Shown here piece after piece: positions 1 through 5,867 of a stretch of DNA of 19,855 nucleotides. The stretch spans positions 8,090 to 27,944 of the forward strand of contig DFBO01000098.1 of assembly GCA_002366675.1 (NCBI GenBank), read 5' to 3'. Each line of letters begins with the position of its first letter. Position 1 is the first letter of the stretch. Both the position numbers and the translations under genes were made by a program. The notes below the pieces were generated by a model. That model saw only the letters and a list, made by a program, of their open reading frames with translations, was not told the origin of the DNA and did no database searches. The stretch comes from Flavobacteriaceae bacterium UBA3078 (GTDB lineage: Bacteria > Bacteroidota > Bacteroidia > Flavobacteriales > Flavobacteriaceae).

Positions 1-1130
1 GTATATCCTGAGATGAAATGATATGCAGCTTGTCCAGGACTTAATCTAGAAATTGGAGGCAATACACCAAAAGCATCAGCCGTTAAGAAAAAGATGTTTT
101 TAGGATTTTCGCCAATAGATGGCACTTGTATATTATTAATATGCTCAATTGGGTAACTAACACGTGTATTTTGTGTAATTGATGTATCTTCAAACATCAC
201 TTCACCATTTTCATCTAAAATCACATTCTCAAGAATTGCTCCTGGTTTAATAGCGTTATAGATGTCTGGTTCGTTCTCTTCTGAAAGGTTAATCACTTTT
301 GCATAGCAACCTCCTTCAAAATTAAACACAGTATTTTCGTTTGTCCAACCATGCTCATCATCTCCAATTAATTTACGTTCAGGATCGGCAGATAATGTTG
401 TTTTCCCTGTTCCAGAAAGACCAAAGAAAATGGCTGTATCACCTTTTTCACCAACATTCGCACTACAGTGCATTGGTAAAGTGTTTTTGAAAACTGGTAA
501 AATAAAGTTCAATGCAGAGAAAATACCTTTTTTAATTTCTCCAGTATATCCTGTCCCACCAATTAAAGCTATTTTTCTTGTGAAATCTAAAATAGCAAAG
601 TTGTGTTGTCTTGTTCCATCTACTTCTGGATCTGCCATAAATCCAGGCGCATTGATAATAGTCCATTCTGGCGTGAAATTCTTTAACTCAGCTTCAGTTG
701 GTCTTAAAAACATATTAGAAGCAAACATGTTACTCCAAGGATATTCGTTTATAACTCGAATATTTAGTTTGTACTTATCGTCTGCACAAGCATAACTATC
801 TCTTACAAAAACTTCTTTTTCAGACAAATAAGCAGTTACTTTATTATATAATTTCTGAAATTTATCAGATTCAAACGGGATATTTATATTTCCCCACCAA
901 ATACGATCTTCAGTAATACTATCTTTTACAATAAATCTATCTTTAGGAGATCTTCCAGTGAATTCTCCAGTATTAACAGCTAAAGCTCCTGAAGATGCTT
1001 CAACACCTTGGCCTTTTTCTATGGTTATATTGTGTAGTTTTTTTGGGGATAATTGATATTGTACTTTGGCATTTTTTATTCCGTAAGGTTCTAACGAAAT
1101 TTTATTGGATGCTTGGGTATGTTCTACCAT
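1..1130 (-). CDS. pckA: phosphoenolpyruvate carboxykinase (ATP), N-terminal part, cut by window edge
   Basis: Converts oxaloacetate and ATP to PEP, ADP and CO2 in the cytoplasm, the first committed step of gluconeogenesis. About 376 residues are visible; the family is about 530-540 long, so the C-terminal third lies left of position 1. Reading from the ATG at 1128-1130, the translation contains the conserved GRSPKDRFIV substrate-site segment near the N terminus, and a PEPCK kinase-1a P-loop GLSGTGKTTLSADP at about residue 237, followed by GDDEHGW and FNFEGGCYAK, which fit the metal and nucleotide-binding region. The start gives the normal N terminus (MVEHTQASNKISLEPYG). No frameshift is seen. 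The next gene on this strand (DUF423) lies 61 bp upstream. Identification is very secure. Confidence 0.97.
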   Translation of the reverse strand, partial: MVEHTQASNKISLEPYGIKNAKVQYQLSPKKLHNITIEKGQGVEASSGALAVNTGEFTGRSPKDRFIVKDSITEDRIWWGNINIPFESDKFQKLYNKVTAYLSEKEVFVRDSYACADDKYKLNIRVINEYPWSNMFASNMFLRPTEAELKNFTPEWTIINAPGFMADPEVDGTRQHNFAILDFTRKIALIGGTGYTGEIKKGIFSALNFILPVFKNTLPMHCSANVGEKGDTAIFFGLSGTGKTTLSADPERKLIGDDEHGWTNENTVFNFEGGCYAKVINLSEENEPDIYNAIKPGAILENVILDENGEVMFEDTSITQNTRVSYPIEHINNIQVPSIGENPKNIFFLTADAFGVLPPISRLSPGQAAYHFISGY

Positions 1131-1155
1131 AATTATTTTGAGTTGTTTTAAAGTA

Positions 1156-1163
1156 CAAAATTA
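1156..1163 (-). promoter_or_regulatory. candidate -7 element upstream of pckA
   Basis: On the minus strand this reads TAATTTTG, an exact match to the Bacteroidota -7 consensus TAnnTTTG, 25 bases before the pckA start. I see no TTG or TTTG at the expected -33 distance, so the match could be chance in AT-rich DNA. Confidence 0.3.
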
Positions 1164-1191
1164 AAATTTTATTTTAAAGTAAGCACCTCTT

Positions 1192-1587
1192 TTATGAATT
1201 ATCAGTCTTGAGTTTTAAAAAGTTTATTAACAATATAATCCATGCAATGATTAATAATAATCCTCCAATTGGTGTAATAAATCCAATCTTTTTAAAATCA
1301 AAACTTGTAAGGCTATTAGCAGCTAAGCAATAAATTGAAAAAGAAAAAAACATGACACCAAAAAGCACCAAATAAAAGATACTCTTTTTAGACTTTGCAG
1401 TTATATACTTAGTGTTACCAACAAATAACAATAAAATAGCATGATACATCTGATATCTAACTCCAGTTTCAAAAGTACGTAGTGATTCTACTGATATTAA
1501 TTCTTTTAAACTATGAGCTGCAAACGCACCAAGAACAACACTTAAAACACCTAAAACTGCTGCTGATATTAATATTTTTTTGTTCAT
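1192..1587 (-). CDS. DUF423 family small integral membrane protein (YgdD-like)
   Basis: A 131-residue protein that is mostly hydrophobic, with about four membrane segments (roughly residues 5-24, 46-57, 69-90 and 103-123). The N terminus has the DUF423 signature: a first helix followed by GAFAAHSLKE, then FETGVRYQMYHAILLL. The family is widespread in bacteria and its biochemical role is not established; the product is expected in the inner membrane. The ATG at 1585-1587 gives the usual family length. It is divergent from the saccharopine dehydrogenase-family gene (79-bp gap) and lies behind pckA on the same strand with its own spacing, so it need not be co-transcribed with pckA. Confidence 0.9.
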   Translation of the reverse strand: MNKKILISAAVLGVLSVVLGAFAAHSLKELISVESLRTFETGVRYQMYHAILLLFVGNTKYITAKSKKSIFYLVLFGVMFFSFSIYCLAANSLTSFDFKKIGFITPIGGLLLIIAWIILLINFLKLKTDNS

Positions 1588-1666
1588 ATAAAATTACTTT
1601 TTGAGTTTTTAATACCCTTTGTATTTAGTACTTTCGTAATAACAAAAATACTCAACAAATCTCATT

Positions 1667-3031
1667 ATGCGAAAGATTTTAGTAATTGGTGCAGGAAAAT
1701 CTGCATCATACCTCATAAAATATTTATTAAACAAATCAGAACAAGAAGAACTGCTTGTTATAGTTGGTGATGTTAATTTTTCTAATGCCAAAAAATTAAT
1801 TGATGGTCATGAGAATGCACAAGCTATTATGCTTGATGTTTTCGATAAGAAATCTCGACAAAATGCCATTCAGAATTCAGATATAGTAATCTCCATGTTG
1901 CCAGCTAGATTTCATGTAGAAGTTGCTAAAGACTGTATTAGTTTTAATAAAAATATGGTTACTGCATCCTATATAAGTGAAGATATGCAGAAACTTGATA
2001 AAGCTGCTACAGAAAAAGGATTGGTTTTCATGAATGAAATTGGTGTAGATCCAGGAATAGACCACATGAGTGCCATGCAAGTTATAGATAGAATTCGTGA
2101 TAAAGGTGGCCAAATTATTTTATTCGAATCTTTCACTGGAGGCTTAGTAGCTCCTGAAAGTGATAATAATTTATGGAATTATAAATTTACTTGGAATCCA
2201 AGAAATGTGGTAGTTGCTGGTCAAGGTGGAGCTGCTAAATTCTTACAAGAAGGCACATATAAATACATCCCTTATAACAGACTTTTTAGAAGAACTGAAT
2301 TTTTAGATGTAGAAGGTTATGGACGCTTTGAAGCCTATGCTAACAGAGATTCATTAAAATATCAATCTGCTTATGGACTAAATAGCACTAAAACTCTTTA
2401 TCGAGGAACCATGCGTCGTGTTGGTTTTTCTAGAGCTTGGAATATGTTTGTTCAACTTGGAATGACTGACGATGAATATACAATAGACGATAGTGAAAAC
2501 ATGAGCTATCGTGATTTTGTGAATGCTTTTTTACCTTATAACCCAACTGATTCTGTAGAGATTAAATTTAGACATGCTTTAAAAATTGATCAGGACGATA
2601 TTGTTTGGGACAAGCTTCTAGAGATAGACTTATTCAGCAATAAAAAAATGGTTAATCTTAAAAATGCAACTCCTGCAAAAATACTTCAGAAGATTTTAGA
2701 AGAGAGCTGGACATTAGATGAAGATGAAAAAGACATGATAGTTATGTATCATAAATTTGGGTACGAACTTGATGGTAAAAAATATCAGATTGATGCTACA
2801 ATGGTTACTCTTGGCGAAGACAAAGTTTATACTGCCATGTCCAAAACAGTTGGTTTACCTGTTGCGATAGCTACTCTTGCCATTTTAAATGAAAAAATAA
2901 CCACACCTGGAGTACAAATGCCAATAACAAAGGAAGTCTATAAACCTATTTTAAAAGAATTAGAAGACTATGGTATTGTATTTAATGAAACTGAAGTGCC
3001 TTATTTAGGTTATAACCCATTGAATTTATAA
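1667..3031 (+). CDS. saccharopine dehydrogenase family protein (saccharopine reductase-like)
   Basis: A 454-residue oxidoreductase. The N terminus is a Rossmann dinucleotide-binding fold (MRKILVIGAGKSASYLI, residues 1-17) followed by DIVISMLPARFHVEVAKDC and NMVTASYISEDM, which are typical of the NADP-dependent, glutamate-forming saccharopine dehydrogenase branch. The segment GVDPGIDHMSAMQVID (about residues 127-142) is a family signature in the substrate domain. Saccharopine dehydrogenases interconvert saccharopine and aminoadipate semialdehyde plus glutamate in lysine metabolism. The exact substrate here is inferred, because the family also contains enzymes with other imino-acid substrates. 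An Lrp/AsnC regulator starts 9 bp after the stop, so the two genes form an operon, which fits amino-acid-responsive control of lysine breakdown. Confidence 0.9.
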   Translation: MRKILVIGAGKSASYLIKYLLNKSEQEELLVIVGDVNFSNAKKLIDGHENAQAIMLDVFDKKSRQNAIQNSDIVISMLPARFHVEVAKDCISFNKNMVTASYISEDMQKLDKAATEKGLVFMNEIGVDPGIDHMSAMQVIDRIRDKGGQIILFESFTGGLVAPESDNNLWNYKFTWNPRNVVVAGQGGAAKFLQEGTYKYIPYNRLFRRTEFLDVEGYGRFEAYANRDSLKYQSAYGLNSTKTLYRGTMRRVGFSRAWNMFVQLGMTDDEYTIDDSENMSYRDFVNAFLPYNPTDSVEIKFRHALKIDQDDIVWDKLLEIDLFSNKKMVNLKNATPAKILQKILEESWTLDEDEKDMIVMYHKFGYELDGKKYQIDATMVTLGEDKVYTAMSKTVGLPVAIATLAILNEKITTPGVQMPITKEVYKPILKELEDYGIVFNETEVPYLGYNPLNL

Positions 3032-3040
3032 ACTAACTTT

Positions 3041-3511
3041 TTGAAAATTGTCAATCAAAATATTGAAATAGATGGTATCGATAAAGAGATTCTTCGAGCC
3101 TTAATGAGTGATGCTAGAACACCTGTCTTAGAGATTTCAAGAAAGATAGGCATCTCTGGAGCTGCCATACATCAACGTTTAAGAAAACTTGAAAAGTCTG
3201 GTGTTATTTCAGGCTCTAAGTTTATTATTAATCCCAAAGTTTTAGGTTATAAAACCATGGCTTTTATTGGGATTTATCTTGATAAAGCTATGAGCAATCC
3301 TGAAGCAGTAAAGCAGCTTCAAAAAATACCAGAAGTATTGGAGTGTCATTACACAACAGGGAACTGGAGTGTTTTTATAAAAATACTTTGTAAAGACAAC
3401 GAGCATTTAATGCACCTATTAAATAAAGAAATTCAATCAATAAAAGGTGTTTCGAGAACAGAAACCTTTATTTCATTAAACCAGCAAATAGACAGACAGA
3501 TAGAATTATAA
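3041..3511 (+). CDS. Lrp/AsnC family transcriptional regulator
   Basis: A 156-residue DNA-binding protein. Residues about 13-60 form the AsnC-type winged helix-turn-helix (IDKEILRALMSDARTP, then EISRKIGISGAAIHQRLRKL); residues about 70-150 form the RAM ligand-binding and oligomerisation domain (ECHYTTGNWSVFIKI, FISLNQQI). The start is a TTG at 3041; no in-frame ATG lies between the upstream stop codon and the HTH, so an ATG start would delete the DNA-binding domain. It is 9 bp downstream of the saccharopine dehydrogenase-family gene and is followed at once by a terminator. Family members sense amino acids; local control of the upstream enzyme gene is an inference from this arrangement. Confidence 0.92.
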   Translation: MKIVNQNIEIDGIDKEILRALMSDARTPVLEISRKIGISGAAIHQRLRKLEKSGVISGSKFIINPKVLGYKTMAFIGIYLDKAMSNPEAVKQLQKIPEVLECHYTTGNWSVFIKILCKDNEHLMHLLNKEIQSIKGVSRTETFISLNQQIDRQIEL

Positions 3512-3539
3512 AAAAGCTCCTGAAAATTCAGGAGCTTTT
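3512..3539 (+). terminator. strong intrinsic terminator, probably bidirectional
   Basis: A perfect 12-bp stem (left arm 3512-3523, right arm 3528-3539) with the 4-base loop AAAT. The stem begins AAAAGCTCC and ends GGAGCTTTT. It sits directly after the Lrp gene stop, supplies a T run on the plus strand, and supplies a run of about six T on the minus strand. It can therefore also end transcription of the Bax inhibitor-1 family gene, whose stop is at 3563. Confidence 0.88.
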
Positions 3540-3562
3540 AATTTATAAATCCGTTTTAAGCA

Positions 3563-4288
3563 TTAGTCTCTAGACATAAAAATACTCAAGATGTACCAGA
3601 ACAATAACATTAACGATGCAAACAAACCTAATGCTGCTGGAATATAATCTTCTGTACTATATTTGTTAACTAAGTTAGAAGTTTGATATATAATAGAACC
3701 ACCTGCCAATAAACACATACCAACTGAAAACCAAAGCCCTAAATTAAAACCAAATAAAGTTCCAGCTATTATTAATCCTATAGCAATAAAAAATCCAATG
3801 GTTAAGCCTGTTTTTAAAAATGAAAAGTCTTTTTTAGTAACAAATACTACAGCAGACAATCCAGTAAACAAAGCTAATGTAACAATGGCTGCTTGATTTA
3901 AAATCTCTGGCCCAGAATCCATATAATATGCTGCAATATATATTAGAGGCACAAAAATAAATGCTTCTGCTAAAATATAGAGCCCATAAGCTAAATACTG
4001 CATGTTTTTATCTGGCGATTTTAAAGTCATTTTTTCAGCATAATTAGTTACAAACATAAATCCTCCTAACATAATCAGCCATCTATAACCTTCCGTCATG
4101 GACAATGCAAAATCAACTATTGTTTCACTTTGAAGTAATAAGTATTCGAATAAAATAAATACCAAAACACCTCCTGCTACGTGTGTATATGTCTTTTTAT
4201 AAAATGCTACTCTATCAGTTTCAGAAAGTGTACTTAATAATACTTTTGAATCTGAAGGTTGTATAGGGTTTTTAGAATGATTTTCCAT
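3563..4288 (-). CDS. Bax inhibitor-1 (TMBIM) family integral membrane protein
   Basis: A 241-residue multi-spanning membrane protein. After a polar N-terminal tail of about 30 residues, there are seven hydrophobic segments: about 35-53, 68-81, 97-121, 131-149, 160-176, 183-200 and 219-238. The short charged C terminus (SIFMSRD) and overall plan fit the Bax1-I/UPF0005 family (YbhL/YccA-like). Related proteins act as pH-gated calcium leak channels or interact with FtsH-type proteolysis in other bacteria; no specific role can be assigned here. A terminator separates it from the metallopeptidase gene upstream, so it probably has its own promoter in the 38 bp between hairpin and start, where TACATTTA (minus strand, 4308-4315) resembles a -7 box. 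Confidence 0.85.
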   Translation of the reverse strand: MENHSKNPIQPSDSKVLLSTLSETDRVAFYKKTYTHVAGGVLVFILFEYLLLQSETIVDFALSMTEGYRWLIMLGGFMFVTNYAEKMTLKSPDKNMQYLAYGLYILAEAFIFVPLIYIAAYYMDSGPEILNQAAIVTLALFTGLSAVVFVTKKDFSFLKTGLTIGFFIAIGLIIAGTLFGFNLGLWFSVGMCLLAGGSIIYQTSNLVNKYSTEDYIPAALGLFASLMLLFWYILSIFMSRD

Positions 4289-4325
4289 GAGCTAGTTTTT
4301 AGTTTGTTAAATGTAGTAAAAAAAA

Positions 4326-4359
4326 TAAACCGAACACTTTATAAAAAGTGCTCGGTTTA
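4326..4359 (-). terminator. intrinsic terminator after the zinc metallopeptidase gene
   Basis: A 15-bp stem (4326-4340 with 4345-4359) closing a 4-base loop, interrupted by one non-Watson-Crick position. In minus-strand RNA that position is a U-G wobble pair (4334/4351), but in plus-strand RNA it would be an A-C mismatch. The U-rich tail also lies on the minus-strand side (A run at 4319-4325). Both signs say it works for the gene ending at 4378. Confidence 0.85.
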
Positions 4360-4377
4360 AAAATATGTATTTAATTA

Positions 4378-5076
4378 TTAATCTCTACTTACACCAAAAA
4401 CTTGCAAAGCCCAATATAAAAGTGATGCTAAAGCACCAATTGCTGCCACTAAATAAGTTCTTGCTGCCCATTTTAGTGCATCTTCAGAACCTTTGTATTC
4501 TTCAGGAGTCACCATGTTTTTTGCTTTTAACCAAGCTAAGGCTCTATTACTCGCATCGTATTCAACAGGAAGCGTAATAAAACTAAATACGGTTGCTAAT
4601 CCCATGAAGATGACTCCAGATACTGCTACGTACCAACCTAAGCCTATTCCTGCAGCTCCACCTAACACCAAGCCTCCAATAATTAACCATTGAGACATGC
4701 CAGAAGTTACACTAACAACAGGAACCAAAGAAGATCTCATTTGTAACCATTGATAAGCTTGTGCATGTTGTACAGCATGACCACATTCATGTGCTGCTAC
4801 TGCTGCTGCTGCTGCATTGCGCTGACTATAAACAGATTCACTTAAATTAACTGTTTTGTTTTTTGGGTTGTAATGGTCTGTTAGTTTTCCAGGAGTTGAA
4901 ATAACCTCAACATCTGTAATACCATTATCTGCCAACATTTTTTCTGCTATTTCTTTACCACTCATACCATTTTGTAATTGCACTTTCGAGTAAAAAGCAA
5001 ATTTCTTTTTAAGCTTATTGCTTACCAGCCAACTTACAAGTCCAATAGCTCCAATTAATATATAATATCCAATCAT
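4378..5076 (-). CDS. YugP-type membrane zinc metallopeptidase (Zn_peptidase_2 family)
   Basis: A predicted 232-residue membrane-bound zinc peptidase. An N-terminal membrane helix (about residues 2-19) precedes a soluble segment with the zinc-binding site HECGH at 96-100 (E97 would be catalytic). E172 in PVEYDASNRALAWL is the likely third ligand. Three further hydrophobic stretches follow (about 128-146, 147-168 and 210-228). The start at 5074-5076 (MIGYYILIGAIGL) matches the usual family N terminus; an open frame continues upstream to 5169 but adds 31 residues of non-homologous sequence, so I reject the longer form. The family is related to Bacillus YugP; substrates are not established. Confidence 0.9.
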   Translation of the reverse strand: MIGYYILIGAIGLVSWLVSNKLKKKFAFYSKVQLQNGMSGKEIAEKMLADNGITDVEVISTPGKLTDHYNPKNKTVNLSESVYSQRNAAAAAVAAHECGHAVQHAQAYQWLQMRSSLVPVVSVTSGMSQWLIIGGLVLGGAAGIGLGWYVAVSGVIFMGLATVFSFITLPVEYDASNRALAWLKAKNMVTPEEYKGSEDALKWAARTYLVAAIGALASLLYWALQVFGVSRD

Positions 5077-5199
5077 TTTTATTTTATTTATTAGTGTAAA
5101 ATTACATGATATATAGCAAATTCTATACCAAATATTCGTTAAGAAATTTTGTCTTAACCTATCTGTCAATACATCATAGATTCATTCGTCATTTATAAA

Positions 5200-5231
5200 G
5201 ATTGCCACGTCTTTTCACTCCTCGCAATGAC
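5200..5231 (+). repeat. interspersed repeat, family B, single arm (GATTGCC...GCAATGAC)
   Basis: A 32-base sequence beginning GATTGCCACGTC and ending CTCGCAATGAC. It is one arm of a palindromic-type interspersed repeat, and a second related copy lies inside leuS at 8038-8063. A GTCATT just upstream (5188-5193) may be the remnant of the opposite arm. It lies between the metallopeptidase gene and the secreted-protein gene, 8 bp past the stop codon of the latter. Confidence 0.75.
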
Positions 5232-5238
5232 AAAAAAA

Positions 5239-5763
5239 TTATTGTTTTACTAGGTGTGCTTTTTGTACTGCAAAAATGGGATACGAAATAACCTCTGTTA
5301 CATCTTCTCCTTCTGTTCCAGTAGTTACTTTCTTGGTTTTATTGGTAACCGTAATCTCAAAATCCATAGAATTTTTATGGAATCTCTCTGTAGTTGTTAA
5401 AATATTATCCTGCACTTCAAACATGCTATAAATAGTATTATCAATAAGTTTAGCATCTAATAAAATACCATTGTTTTCGTCAACAATATAGTCACCTTTT
5501 GTAGCATCTTTTTCAAGAAGATTGTACTTGCGATCTTGGCGTTTCCCATTCATAATATAGACCAACATGTATTGATACTTCCCAATAGAATCTGTTTTAT
5601 TTAAATGAAATTCCATTTGAATGGTTTGTCTGCCACTTGAGTTTACAATTTGTAAATCGCCTTTATAAATACCATAAAAATCTTGTGGAAACTGTAAGGA
5701 ATCGTTTTGGGCGTATGTTGAATAGCTTGCCAATGTAAGCAATAGTATGAAAATGGTTTTCAT
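5239..5763 (-). CDS. small secreted or periplasmic protein of unknown function
   Basis: A 174-residue protein that I do not recognise. Residues 1-18 form a signal peptide (MKTIFILLLTLASYSTYA, likely cut before QNDS); no lipobox cysteine is present, so it is probably periplasmic or secreted rather than a lipoprotein. The mature part is beta-rich, with alternating polar and hydrophobic residues, and includes YGIYKGDLQIVNSSGRQTIQ, a run matching small secreted beta proteins seen in Flavobacteriaceae. There are no cysteines or catalytic motifs. It lies 104 bp after leuS on the same strand, and interspersed repeats lie on both sides. A role in the envelope is only an inference from export. Confidence 0.8.
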   Translation of the reverse strand: MKTIFILLLTLASYSTYAQNDSLQFPQDFYGIYKGDLQIVNSSGRQTIQMEFHLNKTDSIGKYQYMLVYIMNGKRQDRKYNLLEKDATKGDYIVDENNGILLDAKLIDNTIYSMFEVQDNILTTTERFHKNSMDFEITVTNKTKKVTTGTEGEDVTEVISYPIFAVQKAHLVKQ

Positions 5764-5804
5764 GCAGTATGTTTGCTCTAAAATACAAAATAAAATTTTT
5801 TTAT

Positions 5805-5866
5805 GTCATTCTAAGCATCGTGAAGAATCGAAATTTAAATAGATTCATCGTTTCACTCTGAATGAC
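5805..5866. repeat. interspersed palindromic repeat, family A, two-armed copy
   Basis: Two 25-base arms in inverted orientation (5805-5829 starting GTCATTC, and 5842-5866 ending GAATGAC) flank a 12-base spacer (GAAATTTAAATA). The arms are imperfect complements of each other. The right arm matches the single arms found inside leuS at 7222-7246 and 7993-8017 in most positions. It begins 1 bp after the leuS stop codon. There is no T run after it in the leuS direction, so I do not call it a terminator, although the leuS mRNA would end in this hairpin. Confidence 0.8.
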
Positions 5867-5867
5867 A

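Noticed and set aside
430..795. 121-residue open frame on the plus strand
   Set aside because: It is antisense to pckA, whose minus-strand translation matches the PEP carboxykinase family throughout; the plus-strand product resembles nothing.
4790..4820. Run of GCT/GCA-like triplets, possible microsatellite
   Set aside because: It encodes the Ala-rich helix (NAAAAAVAAHECGH) before the zinc site, which is a normal part of the YugP family.
5077..5169. N-terminal extension of the metallopeptidase gene
   Set aside because: The 31 extra residues do not look like the family; the ATG at 5074-5076 gives the expected membrane helix at the N terminus.
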